From: CAYLNM01 sp964385045
Lineage (GTDB): Bacteria; Planctomycetota; Phycisphaerae; Phycisphaerales; SM1A02
NCBI GenBank assembly: GCA_964385045.1
Contig: CAYLNM010000005.1
Location: 1-64,000 of the forward strand
Direction: 5' to 3'
Length of the DNA: 64,000 nt
Shown here: positions 1 to 9,556 of the stretch, in pieces
Layout of the letters: each line of letters starts with the position of its first letter
Position numbering within the stretch: the first letter of the stretch is position 1
The notes under the pieces: generated by a model
What the model was told of the DNA's origin: nothing
The model's input: only the letters and a program-made list of their open reading frames with translations
Databases searched by the model: none
Made by a program: the position numbers and the translations under genes

Positions 1-444
1 TGGCCGGCGCGGGACGGGGGCCGGGGGGCCGGGCGTTCGCGGCGTCGGGGTGCGGCGAAGCGCCCCGTGCCACCCGGGGGCGTTCGGCGGGGGACGCCGC
101 TGCGCCGGCGAGCGTCGTCGGCGGGTCGGGAGGCCGGAACGCCCTCCGTGCCGGCGCGGGAGGGCGGGACGGTCGGATCGGAGGCCCGCCCGCCGCGTCG
201 GTGGGGCGCGGCGGCCCGCTCACGACAAGACCGCGGGCGGAGGCCCGCGGTCGTCGCCGGCACGTCCGTGCGCCGGAGGGACCGTGTCGAGTCTGGTCAC
301 CGGATGCCGACTGCCCTGTCGGCGAAGGCTCGGTCGGCACGGGCCGCGCCGAGCCTTGAGAAATCGCGTCACCCGCCTGCGGGAACGCGCCGGACGGCCC
401 GGCCGCGATCACGCGGCCTCGTCGCCGCTCGACCGGCGGATCCC
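1..444. other. Non-coding stretch at the window edge
   Basis: I see no credible gene here. The long open frames crossing it are reading-frame shadows of very GC-rich DNA, with Arg/Gly/Pro-rich translations and no family motif. The only structured element is a perfect hairpin at 229-252, placed as a 3' end for the minus-strand gene that stops at 445. Confidence 0.6.
229..252 (-). terminator. Hairpin downstream of the calcium-repeat gene
   Basis: A perfect 10-bp inverted repeat pairs 229-238 with 243-252 across a 4-base loop. Read on the minus strand it is followed by TTGTCGTG, a weak U-rich tail. It lies about 190 bases past the stop of the minus-strand gene at 445-1968, so it may terminate that transcript. 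The missing long U-tract keeps this uncertain. Confidence 0.4.
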
Positions 445-1968
445 TCAGGCGACGGCGTTCAGGCCCAGGCCCTGCGGATACCGGGCCTGCAGGCGCTCGA
501 TCACCATCTTCCGGTCGCCGTCCGCGAGCCGGAGACCGTCGAGCACCTCGTGGAGGTTGCTCGGCGGGGACTGCTCGAAGCCGACCGCCGCGAACCGCTC
601 GTGCAGCTGGGCGGCGACATGGTCCGCGGCCTGCTCCGGCGTCTCGAGGGTGGCTCCCTGGACGTCGGCGCTCCCGAGTCCGGCCAGCGTCGCGAGGTCC
701 ATCGTGCCCTCGCCCATGGTGCCGGCGGCGAGGCCCCACGTCCGCGTCATGGCGGCGGCCGTGGCGAGGTCGATCGGAGGCGCCTCGCCCGAGGAGGCGC
801 TCGGGTCGACGGCGTCCGTCGTGGCGACGCCGCCGGGACCGGCGACCGGGGCGGCCTTCTTCGCCGGCTCGCCGCCGTCGATGGCGTCCAGCGTCGAGCT
901 CAGGGCCGCGGCGGCGGGATCGGCCGGGGCCGGTCCGCCGATCGCGCCGCCCGCCTTCTCGTCGCCACCCTTCACGGGCTTCGCGGCGCCGGGGGCGGTC
1001 GCGGAGAGCGTGCCGAGCACCGGGGCCTCGGCGGCGTCGGCCAGCTCGTCCGGGACCGCACCGGCCGCGGCGACGCCCGCCTCGTCCGGCGAGACGGTGG
1101 CGAGGTAGGCGAGCAGGTCGTTCATGCCGACCGTGCCGTCGCCGTCGAGGTCGTAGGCCGGGTCGTCCGTGCCCCAGGCCGCGGAGAAGCCCTCCATGGT
1201 CAACTCGGCCGGATCCTCCGGCGCGTCGCCCGCTCCGCCGGCGCCGGCGGTGGTGGCGGTGGTGGAGAGCGGCGACTCGACGCCCTGGGCCGAGAGCATG
1301 GCGAGCAGGTCGCTCATGCCGACGGTGCCGTCGCCGTCGAGGTCGTAGCTCGCGTCGTCGCTGCCCCAGGCCTTCATGAAGCCGTCCATGGTCAGCTCGG
1401 CGGCCGGAGCCGGAGCGCCGCCGTCGCCGGGCGGGCTGCTCGGGGCGACGGTCGGATCGGTGGTGCCCAGCGGATCGACGTCGCCGCCGAACGCGCCCGG
1501 CTTCGACGGACCGGCGCCGCCGGCGCCGCCGGCGGGCCCCGCGTCGCTGAGCAGCATCACGAGGTCCTTCATGTCGACGGTGCCGCTCTTGTCGAGGTCG
1601 TACCGGGCGTCGGACGAGCCCCAGCGGGACATCAGGCCCTCGACCGTGAGCTCGGCCGCGACGTCGGTGGGGAGCGTGGCGGCGTTCGGCTGGCCGGGAG
1701 GCGCGGCGGGGCTGCCGGCCGTGGCCGCGGTCGTGGCGGCGCCGAGGCGGAGGCCGGCCGCCGAGGCGGTGGTGCCGGCCGCCGGGGCGGTGGTCGAGAC
1801 GGCGGCCGCGGTCTTCACCGTGCCGGCCTGTCCGGGCCGCTCGGGCATCCGGGCGATCTCCGCCTGGCGCTGGGTGAAGAGCTTCCGCATCCGCATCTCG
1901 CGGGGGTCCATCGCCTCGTTGCGACGGGCGAGCAGCTCATGGGCCGACGACTGGTTGGACACCTGCAT
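445..1968 (-). CDS. Protein with three dockerin/EF-hand-like calcium repeats, sigma-54 promoted
   Basis: This 507-aa protein has no family I can name. It carries three near-identical units of about 38 residues at roughly 106-143, 191-228 and 255-291. Each has the pattern LTxxGFxxxWGsdDxxYDLDGDGTVgMxDLLaxL, where DLDGDGTVGMSDLL is a dockerin/EF-hand type calcium loop. The first copy has DLDKSGTVDMKDLV. Ala/Pro/Gly-rich linkers separate the units. The N-terminus (about 10-45) is charged and helical, and no signal peptide is visible. The start is supported by CAGGAG upstream. A near-perfect sigma-54 promoter at 2007-2022 gives a leader of about 27 bases. A similar promoter drives the flagellar operon at 54.7 kb, so a flagellar or motility role is a reasonable inference, but unproven. 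Confidence 0.8.
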   Translation of the reverse strand: MQVSNQSSAHELLARRNEAMDPREMRMRKLFTQRQAEIARMPERPGQAGTVKTAAAVSTTAPAAGTTASAAGLRLGAATTAATAGSPAAPPGQPNAATLPTDVAAELTVEGLMSRWGSSDARYDLDKSGTVDMKDLVMLLSDAGPAGGAGGAGPSKPGAFGGDVDPLGTTDPTVAPSSPPGDGGAPAPAAELTMDGFMKAWGSDDASYDLDGDGTVGMSDLLAMLSAQGVESPLSTTATTAGAGGAGDAPEDPAELTMEGFSAAWGTDDPAYDLDGDGTVGMNDLLAYLATVSPDEAGVAAAGAVPDELADAAEAPVLGTLSATAPGAAKPVKGGDEKAGGAIGGPAPADPAAAALSSTLDAIDGGEPAKKAAPVAGPGGVATTDAVDPSASSGEAPPIDLATAAAMTRTWGLAAGTMGEGTMDLATLAGLGSADVQGATLETPEQAADHVAAQLHERFAAVGFEQSPPSNLHEVLDGLRLADGDRKMVIERLQARYPQGLGLNAVA

Positions 1969-2006
1969 GGCGTGACTCCTGCGTGAAAACGCGTCACGGA
2001 GTCATG

Positions 2007-2022
2007 GCAAGGTGCGTGCCAA
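2007..2022 (-). promoter_or_regulatory. Sigma-54 (-24/-12) promoter
   Basis: The minus strand reads TTGGCACGCACCTTGC. The sigma-54 consensus is YTGGCACGrnnnTTGCw, so the GG (-24) and GC (-12) doublets and their spacing are intact. The predicted start of transcription is near 1995-1996, about 27 bases before the ATG at 1968. An RpoN activator must act on it; no activator gene is in the window. Confidence 0.75.
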
Positions 2023-2056
2023 TCGGGCCCGAACCCGCCGCAGGGCGTCCACTGGC

Positions 2057-2122
2057 GGATCGGCGGCGGATCGGCGGCGGGTCGGCGGCGGATCGGCGGC
2101 GGGTCGGCGGCGATTCGGCGGG
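2057..2122. repeat. 11-bp minisatellite, six copies
   Basis: Six consecutive 11-base units of the form GGATCGGCGGC (variants GGGTCGGCGGC and GATTCGGCGGG) lie about 35 bp upstream of the sigma-54 promoter, between rlmE and the calcium-repeat gene. The period is close to one helical turn, so each unit presents the same face. Confidence 0.8.
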
Positions 2123-2203
2123 AGGTCGGCCGGCCGCAACCGCGCAGCCGCCGCCGGGTCGCCGCCGCCGTCACGCACCGCGTGCGCGGGATCGTCGCGG
2201 GGA

Positions 2204-2905
2204 TCAGCCGCCCCAGCCCGCCGACGGGCGCGGCGGGGGCGGGGCGGGCGGGGCGGCCGCCTCGTCGCCGGCGGGATCGCGATCCGCGCCGCGGTAGCCG
2301 CGGCAGACGACGAACATCTCGGTCGAGATCGCCCGCGAGGCCCGGGGCTTGAAGCCCTTCACCGCGTCGAAGGCGGCGCGGCACCGCTCGAGCAGCTCGG
2401 GGTAGGCCTCGCCCTCGAGCACCTTCATCACGCAGGTGCCGCCCGTCGCGAGGACGTCGCGGCACCGGTCGAGCACCGCGTGGCACAGGCGCACCGATCC
2501 GTGATGGTCGATCGTCCGGTCGCCGGTGGTGCTCGGGGCCATGTCCGAGAGCACGACGTCGAACGCGCACGCGCCGGGACCGGCGGCCCCGAGCAGCTCG
2601 GCCGCCGGGGTCGCCAGCAGGTCGCCGTGCAGCACGGTCACGTGGTCGAAGCCGCCCGAGCCGAGGTCGAGCGGCCGGATGGTCTTGAGGTCGATCCCCA
2701 CCGCCCGGCCGCCGGGCTCGATCCGCGGGGCCGCGACCTGCAGCCAGGAGCCGGGCGCGCATCCGCAGTCCAGGACCGTCCGGCCCGGGGCGAGGATGCC
2801 CCAGCGGTCGTCGAGCTCGATCAGCTTGTAGGCGGCTCGCGATCGGTACCCGGCCCGCTTGGCCTCGCGGTACCAGTGATCCCGGATGTCGCGTTCCTTG
2901 GCCAT
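2204..2905 (-). CDS. rlmE: 23S rRNA (uridine-2'-O)-methyltransferase RlmE/FtsJ
   Basis: RlmE methylates the ribose of U2552 in the 23S rRNA A-loop, using SAM, late in 50S assembly. The protein is 233 aa, slightly longer than the usual 205-210. The N-terminal pattern RSRAAYKLIELDD supplies catalytic Lys27. The SAM-binding loop is DCGCAPGSW (46-54), with an acidic residue at IDLK (71-74). LSDMAPSTTG gives Asp121 and CVMKVLEGE gives Lys161, completing the K-D-K-E tetrad typical of the family. The C-terminal 25 residues are Pro/Ala-rich and look like a dispensable tail. It is a single gene between the 11-bp repeat array and the DUF4097 gene. Confidence 0.93.
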   Translation of the reverse strand: MAKERDIRDHWYREAKRAGYRSRAAYKLIELDDRWGILAPGRTVLDCGCAPGSWLQVAAPRIEPGGRAVGIDLKTIRPLDLGSGGFDHVTVLHGDLLATPAAELLGAAGPGACAFDVVLSDMAPSTTGDRTIDHHGSVRLCHAVLDRCRDVLATGGTCVMKVLEGEAYPELLERCRAAFDAVKGFKPRASRAISTEMFVVCRGYRGADRDPAGDEAAAPPAPPPPRPSAGWGG

Positions 2906-2989
2906 CGGCGGGGAGGCGGGAGGTCGCCCCGGCGACGGGGCGGGGGAGGGCGGCGTCGCCCGTCGCCGGCCGCGGGGGCCGGCTCGGGC

Positions 2990-3892
2990 TCAGCGGATGA
3001 TCCAGCGCCCGACCTCGTTGGGCCGGCCGGTCACCGCGAAGCGGATGTCGCCGTCCTCGGTGCGGAGGCGGAAGAGGTTCGGGGCGTCGTCGATCACCGC
3101 GGTGACCGCCCGCGGCGTGGTCCCCGGCCGCAGGCGGAAGCGGCCGGTCTCCACGTCGTGGACGATCCGGCCGGCACCGGTCGACAGGTCGAGCCTGGCC
3201 GCGGTGCCGCGGGGCACGCGGAGGTCGATGTCGCCCGCGCCGGTCTCGATCGCCACGTCGCGGACGAGCCGCCGGTCGGTGGTGACGCGGACGCGACCGT
3301 CCCCGGTGCGCAGGTCGAGCGGGCCGGCCACGTCGCGGAGGGTGATGCGGCCGCGGCCGGTCCGCACGGTCACGCCGTCGGCCTCGGGCACCACGATCGA
3401 GATCGTCGCCGACTGAAGGTACGGCTCGGGGTGGGTGCTCGCGGCCCGCACCACGAACCGCTGGCCCAGCTCGCCCGGCACCACGTCCGCCTCGATGCGG
3501 ATCGACTCGAGGCTGTCGACCGACTCGTCCTCGCGGCCCGCACCGAGACGGGCCGAGCGGCTCGCCCGCAGGATGGTCCCCTCGACCGAGGGATCGACCC
3601 GGACGCTCACGTCGCCGCCGAAGACGTCGACGTCGACCTCCACCGGACCGCTGGTGTCGAATCGCACGCGGGGGGCGGTCTCGGTCCGGGTGGCGAACGA
3701 GTCGGCGACGCGGCCGAGGTCGTTGCCGGCGTTGGCCATCACCGAGCGGAAGTCGGTGCAGCCGCCGACCGCGAGCACGGCGGCGAGGCCGGCGGCGGTC
3801 GCGGCGGCGAGGCGACGGACGCGGCGGCACCGGCCGCGACGGGCGGGGGCGGCGTGCGCGGGCATGATCGGGCTCGTGGTGGTGGTCGGCAT
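2990..3892 (-). CDS. DUF4097-type beta-helical lipoprotein
   Basis: I start this 300-aa protein at the ATG at 3892 because it gives a clean lipoprotein signal. Basic residues come first, then a hydrophobic run of about 15 residues, then LAVGGCTD with the lipobox Cys near residue 45. The open frame upstream of that ATG is Arg/Pro-rich noise. The mature part is a series of short beta strands with repeated GD-containing turns (GDVSVR, GRGRITLRDV, GDGRVRVTTD, GAGDIDLRVP, EDGDIRFAV). That is the pattern of DUF4097/adhesin-like domains, which form a right-handed beta-helix at the cell surface. Function unknown. It follows rlmE on the same strand, 84 bases upstream of it. Confidence 0.75.
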   Translation of the reverse strand: MPTTTTSPIMPAHAAPARRGRCRRVRRLAAATAAGLAAVLAVGGCTDFRSVMANAGNDLGRVADSFATRTETAPRVRFDTSGPVEVDVDVFGGDVSVRVDPSVEGTILRASRSARLGAGREDESVDSLESIRIEADVVPGELGQRFVVRAASTHPEPYLQSATISIVVPEADGVTVRTGRGRITLRDVAGPLDLRTGDGRVRVTTDRRLVRDVAIETGAGDIDLRVPRGTAARLDLSTGAGRIVHDVETGRFRLRPGTTPRAVTAVIDDAPNLFRLRTEDGDIRFAVTGRPNEVGRWIIR

Positions 3893-3974
3893 GCGATCGG
3901 GGTCCGGTCGGGACACGGAACGCCGATGGTATCGACCGGGACCCCGGGGGGCGTGCAGCCGGAGCCGGTCCGTC

Positions 3975-4649
3975 TCAGCCACGCGGGGCGGGTGGCGCGG
4001 GCGGTGCGCCGAGCGCGGCCGGGACGGCGGGAGGCGGCGCGGGATCCGCCGCCGCGGACCCGCGGGCGGCCGGGACCGCGGCCGACGACGCGGCGCCCCG
4101 GACGCCCGGGGTGCCCGGGGCGTCCCCGGTGCCGGATCCCGCCTCCGAGGGCAGTGGCTTCCGCATCGGGAGGCAGGGCACGTCGACGCCGCGGATCCGG
4201 ACCGAGCGCGGCCCGCCGGCCGCCACGTAGCCGTGCCGCTCGTAGAACCGGGCCGCATTGAGCGACGCCCGCAGGCGCACCTCCTGCCGCCCGTCCTCCC
4301 GCGCCCGGGCCTCGAGGGCCGCGAGCACCCGGGAGCCGAGTCCGCAGCCGGCGAGGGCGGGATCGGTGAAGAGGTGCACGACCTGCCCCGTCCGGGGCTG
4401 GTACTCGCCGAAGGCGACCGCGCGACGGTGTCGCTCCGCCACGATCACGCACTGCTCACGGATCGCGGCCCGGTGGAGCGGGGCCGAGATGCCCGCGAGC
4501 CACGCCTCGACCTGCGCCGCGTCGTAGTGGCCGCGGCACCCCAGGTCGATCGCGGCGCGGTGGAGCTCCGCGAGCCGCGCCGCGTCGGCGGAGCGGGCGG
4601 CGCGGACGAGGACGTCGCCGGGGGGCGTGCGGGCGAGGGAGGAACGCAT
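3975..4649 (-). CDS. GNAT-family N-acetyltransferase
   Basis: A 224-aa protein. Residues 10-160 fit the GNAT fold (acetyl-CoA dependent N-acyl transfer). They include an N-terminal VRAARSADAARLAELHRAA helix, a beta bulge with HLFTDPALAGCGLGSRVL that matches the Q/RxxGxG/A pyrophosphate-binding motif A, and LNAARFYERHGYVAAG, the classic motif B helix where N-x-x-A-x-x-F-Y-E-R-x-G-Y is diagnostic. The last 60 residues are low-complexity Ala/Pro/Gly. The substrate cannot be predicted. The start is chosen at 4649, nine bases after a TACGAT hexamer and without a Shine-Dalgarno, so the mRNA may be leaderless. Confidence 0.85.
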   Translation of the reverse strand: MRSSLARTPPGDVLVRAARSADAARLAELHRAAIDLGCRGHYDAAQVEAWLAGISAPLHRAAIREQCVIVAERHRRAVAFGEYQPRTGQVVHLFTDPALAGCGLGSRVLAALEARAREDGRQEVRLRASLNAARFYERHGYVAAGGPRSVRIRGVDVPCLPMRKPLPSEAGSGTGDAPGTPGVRGAASSAAVPAARGSAAADPAPPPAVPAALGAPPAPPAPRG

Positions 4650-4657
4650 CGGAAGCG

Positions 4658-4663
4658 ATCGTA
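4658..4663 (-). promoter_or_regulatory. -10 hexamer TACGAT of the GNAT gene
   Basis: TACGAT on the minus strand ends nine bases before the ATG at 4649. Transcription would then begin at or next to the start codon. No Shine-Dalgarno is present. Confidence 0.45.
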
Positions 4664-4862
4664 GGAAGCCCGCCCGAGGGGGCCGCGGGGCCGGGCCCCG
4701 GCGAGCCATCCGGATGGCCCGCGATCGCGGTCGGAACCGCCGGTTCGCGAACCGTTCCCCGTGGATGCGGCGGCGGCCCGCCCCGACGATCGCACGCGAC
4801 GTCGCCCGGCCCGGCCCCCACGCGGGACGCCCGCCGCGTCGCGACCCGCCCGAGGAGCCCGC

Positions 4863-5516
4863 ATGCCCGACGCCGTCCGATCGACTGCTCGACCTCACGA
4901 AGACGGTCCCCGCGACGACGACCCGCCGTCGCCGCCGCCCGCGGCGCGGCGAGGCGCCACCGCGCCCCGGCGCGCCCGGCCCCGCTGCGGCCGCGTCCTC
5001 GTCGTCGGCCTCGTGATCGCGGTCGTCCTCGCCGCGGTCGCGATCATCTGGCGGTGGGCGTGGGCGTGGGTTCCGGCCGTCCTCGCCGCGATCATCTTCG
5101 TGGTGGCGATCGCCATGGACCGCCTCGACCGCCGCGTCCGCCGCGAGCCGCCGCTGCCCGACATGTCCGAGACGCAGCGCGAGCGGGTGACGCGGACCGA
5201 GGCGTGGGCGGTGGGCAGCGAGACCACGTTCGTCATCCTCGGCGGACTCGCCGCGATCGCCCTCGTGCTCGCGTCGGTGTTCCTCGAGTGGCCGCTCGTC
5301 GCGCTCGGCGGACTGCTCGTCTTCGGCTGGTGCGCCCTGCTCGGCATGCCGGTCTGGCTCGCGGCGGTCGCGGACGAGGAGGAGATCGAGCGCGAGCGGC
5401 TCACCGGCGAGCCCGCACCGACCTCGCACGGCGACCGGGGACCCACCGGCGGCGCGGCCCGGGGCCGCGCCGCGCCGCCGGAGGCCGCGGCCTCGGCGAA
5501 CGCGCCGCCGCGGTGA
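4863..5516 (+). CDS. Two- to four-pass membrane protein of unknown function
   Basis: This 217-aa protein has a basic, Pro/Arg-rich N-terminal tail of about 45 residues. Two hydrophobic segments follow (around 46-85: VLVVGLVIAVVLAAVAIIW and WVPAVLAAIIFVVAIAMD). A charged loop around 86-120 (PPLPDMSETQRERVTRTEAW) comes next, then a second hydrophobic pair (FVILGGLAAIALVLASVF and PLVALGGLLVFGWCALLGM). The C-terminal tail is acidic and then low-complexity. No family is recognised. The start at 4863 is picked over upstream in-frame ATGs because the sequence before it is compositional noise. It lies just upstream of the thiC riboswitch, whose promoter overlaps its stop codon. Confidence 0.65.
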   Translation: MPDAVRSTARPHEDGPRDDDPPSPPPAARRGATAPRRARPRCGRVLVVGLVIAVVLAAVAIIWRWAWAWVPAVLAAIIFVVAIAMDRLDRRVRREPPLPDMSETQRERVTRTEAWAVGSETTFVILGGLAAIALVLASVFLEWPLVALGGLLVFGWCALLGMPVWLAAVADEEEIERERLTGEPAPTSHGDRGPTGGAARGRAAPPEAAASANAPPR

Positions 5517-5522
5517 TACGAT
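5517..5522 (+). promoter_or_regulatory. Extended -10 promoter of thiC
   Basis: TGATACGAT contains an extended -10 (TGn-TACGAT). Seven bases downstream lies 5529-5530, exactly the 5' end of the TPP aptamer. That spacing supports it as the riboswitch transcript start. Confidence 0.5.
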
Positions 5523-5529
5523 CCCGCCC

Positions 5530-5615
5530 ACGCACGGGGCGCGGCGGCCCGCCCGGCCGCCGCTGAGATGCACCCGTCGAACCTGATCCGGATCATGCCG
5601 GCGGAGGGAATGCGT
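5530..5615 (+). promoter_or_regulatory. TPP riboswitch (THI element)
   Basis: The two halves of the thi-box are present. CTGAGA at 5563-5568 belongs to the pyrimidine-sensing arm. ACCTGATCCGGATCATGCCG (5581-5600) followed by GCGGAGGGAATGCG belongs to the pyrophosphate-sensing arm. P1 closes between ACGCA (5530-5534) and TGCGT (5611-5615). TPP binding should switch off thiC, which begins 169 bases downstream. The P3 region is a short GC-rich stem of the minimal type. Confidence 0.95.
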
Positions 5616-5617
5616 GC

Positions 5618-5651
5618 GGCGGGTCCCCCGGGACCCCGGGGATGACCCGCC
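5618..5651 (+). other. Candidate expression-platform hairpins after the TPP aptamer
   Basis: GGCGGGTC (5618-5625) pairs perfectly with GACCCGCC (5644-5651). A smaller hairpin within it, GGGTCC/GGACCC (5621-5626 and 5631-5636), competes for the same bases. No U-tract follows, so a plain intrinsic terminator is unlikely. A Rho-dependent site or another switch between the two stems is possible. Confidence 0.4.
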
Positions 5652-5783
5652 GGGAGGCGAACGGGAGCGCATGCGCGCGAGCGCGCGGCCCCGGCCGTTC
5701 CCCGATCGCACCGTCCCCGTCTCCGTCGCGACCGGATCGCTCCCGGATCCCGATCCCGATCCCGATCGCGAAGGAGGCCCCCG

Positions 5784-7679
<1,896 letters not shown>

Positions 7680-7690
7680 GTCGCGGCGGG

Positions 7691-7726
7691 GTCGGCGGGG
7701 TCGGCCGAGTCGGCCGGGTCGGCGGG
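7691..7726. repeat. 9-bp tandem repeat, four copies
   Basis: Four units of GTCGGCSGR (GTCGGCGGG, GTCGGCCGA, GTCGGCCGG, GTCGGCGGG) fill the gap between thiC and slyX. Confidence 0.7.
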
Positions 7727-7746
7727 AGCGATGGAGGCGGAGGCCC

Positions 7747-8109
7747 ATGGACGAGTCGATCGAGCGTCATCCCCGCGTGGTCGAGCTGCAGGAGCGGATC
7801 GCGTTCCTCGAACGCGACGTGGAGACCCTCGACGGAGTCGTGCGCGAGCTCGCGGCGCGGCTGGAGGTGACCGGCCGGGAGCTCGCCCGCCTCCGCGAGG
7901 ACACGCGCGGACGGCTCGACGAGGTGACGCGGGCGGTGGGGGAGGCCGCCGCGGGCGCGGCGGGCGCGGGAGGCGCCGGTGACGCGGCCGGCGGGCGATC
8001 GCCCGGAGCCCCGGGCGGCGCTCCCGCCGGCGGGGGGGACGACGACGCCGCGTTCACCCGCGACCTGCCGCCGCACTGGGGGCGGGCGCCGGGCCGCAGC
8101 GGGGCCTGA
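7747..8109 (+). CDS. slyX: SlyX-family coiled-coil protein
   Basis: A 120-aa protein. Residues 1-65 form one continuous amphipathic helix (VVELQERIAFLERDVETLDG), a coiled coil of the SlyX type. The extreme C-terminal block DLPPHWGR corresponds to the PPHY end that marks SlyX proteins. Between them is a 40-residue Gly/Ala-rich linker, so the protein is longer than the usual 70-75 aa. The SlyX role is unknown; the E. coli gene was found as a suppressor-related locus. The start has a good GGAGG-type site (GGCGGAGG). It lies 67 bases after thiC on the same strand. Confidence 0.75.
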   Translation: MDESIERHPRVVELQERIAFLERDVETLDGVVRELAARLEVTGRELARLREDTRGRLDEVTRAVGEAAAGAAGAGGAGDAAGGRSPGAPGGAPAGGGDDDAAFTRDLPPHWGRAPGRSGA

Positions 8110-8135
8110 CGCGGCGGGCGGGGGTGAGCCGCGGT

Positions 8136-8738
8136 TCAGGCGGACGTCCGGCTCCTCAGGAGCCCGCCGTGTCCGTCCTCGCGGCGCCGGTGCCGCTCCT
8201 CGCCCGCCCGCGGCCGGGTCAGCAGCTCCCGGAGGGCGTCGGTGTCCAGGAACCCGCTCGTCCGCAGGGGGGTGCCCTCCACGTCGAGCAGGATCGTCCC
8301 GCCGGCCGCGGTCAGGACCATCGCGGGCGGCGTCTCGACGCCCAGCTCGGACGCGAGCCGGGCGCCGCCGCCGCGCCCGAGGTCGACCCGGTGCAGGATC
8401 CACCCGCGGTCGAGCAGGTCCCGGATGCCGGGATCGGCGAGCGTCTCGGTCTCCATCCGCACGCACGGCACGCAGTCGGCCCGCGTGAAGAAGACGGCGA
8501 CGTTGCGGGTCGAGCGGCGGGCGTCGGTCTGCACCTCGGTCCACGTGGCGACCGTCGTCGCCTCGCCGCCCTGGCGCTGCAGCCAGGCGAGGCCGAGCGC
8601 GAGGGCGCTCACGAGGACGGCGGCGACCACGGCGGAGCGGACGGGGATCGCCCGCCGGCGCGCCTGCTCGTCGCGGTCGTCGTCCGGCAGGACCTCGGGG
8701 ACGGACTCGAAGTGGATGCGGGCCATCGCCCCGAGCAT
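8136..8738 (-). CDS. Membrane-anchored thioredoxin-fold protein (CxxC)
   Basis: A 200-aa protein with a short cytoplasmic tail, one transmembrane helix around residues 33-54 (VRSAVVAAVLVSALALGLAW), and a thioredoxin-like domain. The redox motif DCVPC lies near residues 92-96, preceded by a beta strand (NVAVFFTRA). A cis-proline candidate occurs in VETPPAMVLT, where the first Pro follows Thr. It resembles the DsbD-gamma/thioredoxin_7 group, acting as an oxidoreductase on the outer face of the membrane. The partner is unknown. The first ATG (8738) is used; an equally possible start is the ATG four codons later (8726). Neither has a clear ribosome site. Confidence 0.75.
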   Translation of the reverse strand: MLGAMARIHFESVPEVLPDDDRDEQARRRAIPVRSAVVAAVLVSALALGLAWLQRQGGEATTVATWTEVQTDARRSTRNVAVFFTRADCVPCVRMETETLADPGIRDLLDRGWILHRVDLGRGGGARLASELGVETPPAMVLTAAGGTILLDVEGTPLRTSGFLDTDALRELLTRPRAGEERHRRREDGHGGLLRSRTSA

Positions 8739-8979
8739 CGAGCACGGACGTCCCGGGGGTGAGCGGTCCGGGCGTCGAGTCTCCGCCCCCGGCTTGCCGA
8801 GCCGGGAGAGACGGAACCGTCGCCGGGGCGGGCATGGTTATCCGCCCACGGGTCGGCCCTCGCGGGGACCGATGCCGCAGAACTTGCCCCGCCGACTGGC
8901 CGAATGGACGCTGAGACCGCCGGCCGCGCGTGCGTGCGTGGCGGCCGCCCTCGCCGCGACGGATCCCGGGAGCCACGCC

Positions 8980-9432
8980 ATGCCGCTGCCCGATCGAACC
9001 CGCGTCCTCCCGCGCTCGCTCCGCCGGCCGCCCGTCGAGACCACCCCGGTGGCCGCCGCGGCGGTGCCGGCGGCCGCGGCCGAGCCGGGCTTCCGGCTGC
9101 TGGAGGAGGGGATCACGCCGCTCCGCTACCCGGTCCTGTACGCGCTGTTCATCGTGGTCGCGACGCTCGACATCGCCTTCACGTGGAAGATCCTCTCGCT
9201 CGGCGGCGTGGAGGTGAACCCGGTCGCGCGGATCGTCATCGAGGCGTGGGGCCTCAACGGCGCGATCGCGTTCAAGTACGCGCTGACGGTCTTCGTGATC
9301 GTGGTGAGCGAGGCGGTCGGCCGGCACCGCGACCGGGTGGGGCGATCACTCGCGATCGCATCGGTGGGCGTCTCGTCGGTGCCGGTCCTCTGGTCCACCT
9401 GGCTGCTGACGTCGCTCGCGCTCTGGCTCTGA
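8980..9432 (+). CDS. DUF5658-type membrane protein
   Basis: A 150-aa protein with a 50-residue Ala/Pro-rich N-terminus and three predicted membrane helices (VLYALFIVVATLDIAFTW, FKYALTVFVIVVSEAVG, SLAIASVGVSSVPVLWSTW). The first helix ends in DIAFTW, followed by LGGVEVNPVAR. That D-x3-T then E-x-NP signature is typical of DUF5658 proteins, whose role is unknown. I place the start at 8980 because GGGAG lies seven bases upstream. An in-frame ATG at 8872 would add 36 residues without hydrophobic or family character. Confidence 0.7.
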   Translation: MPLPDRTRVLPRSLRRPPVETTPVAAAAVPAAAAEPGFRLLEEGITPLRYPVLYALFIVVATLDIAFTWKILSLGGVEVNPVARIVIEAWGLNGAIAFKYALTVFVIVVSEAVGRHRDRVGRSLAIASVGVSSVPVLWSTWLLTSLALWL

Positions 9433-9440
9433 GCCTCGGC

Positions 9441-9467
9441 GCGGGTCGCGCGGGTCGCGCGGGTCGC
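9441..9467. repeat. 9-bp perfect triplet repeat
   Basis: Three exact copies of GCGGGTCGC follow the stop of the DUF5658 gene. A stem follows at once, CGCCCCGCG (9469-9477) pairing with CGCGGGGCG (9492-9500). This is a possible bidirectional 3' end between the convergent genes, without a U-tract. Confidence 0.6.
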
Positions 9468-9556
9468 ACGCCCCGCGCCGGTGGCGCGCGACGCGGGGCG
9501 CCACCATCGATCGGCGGCGCCCCGCGGCGTGCGCGTGGTCGGGCTCGGTGCGGCGG

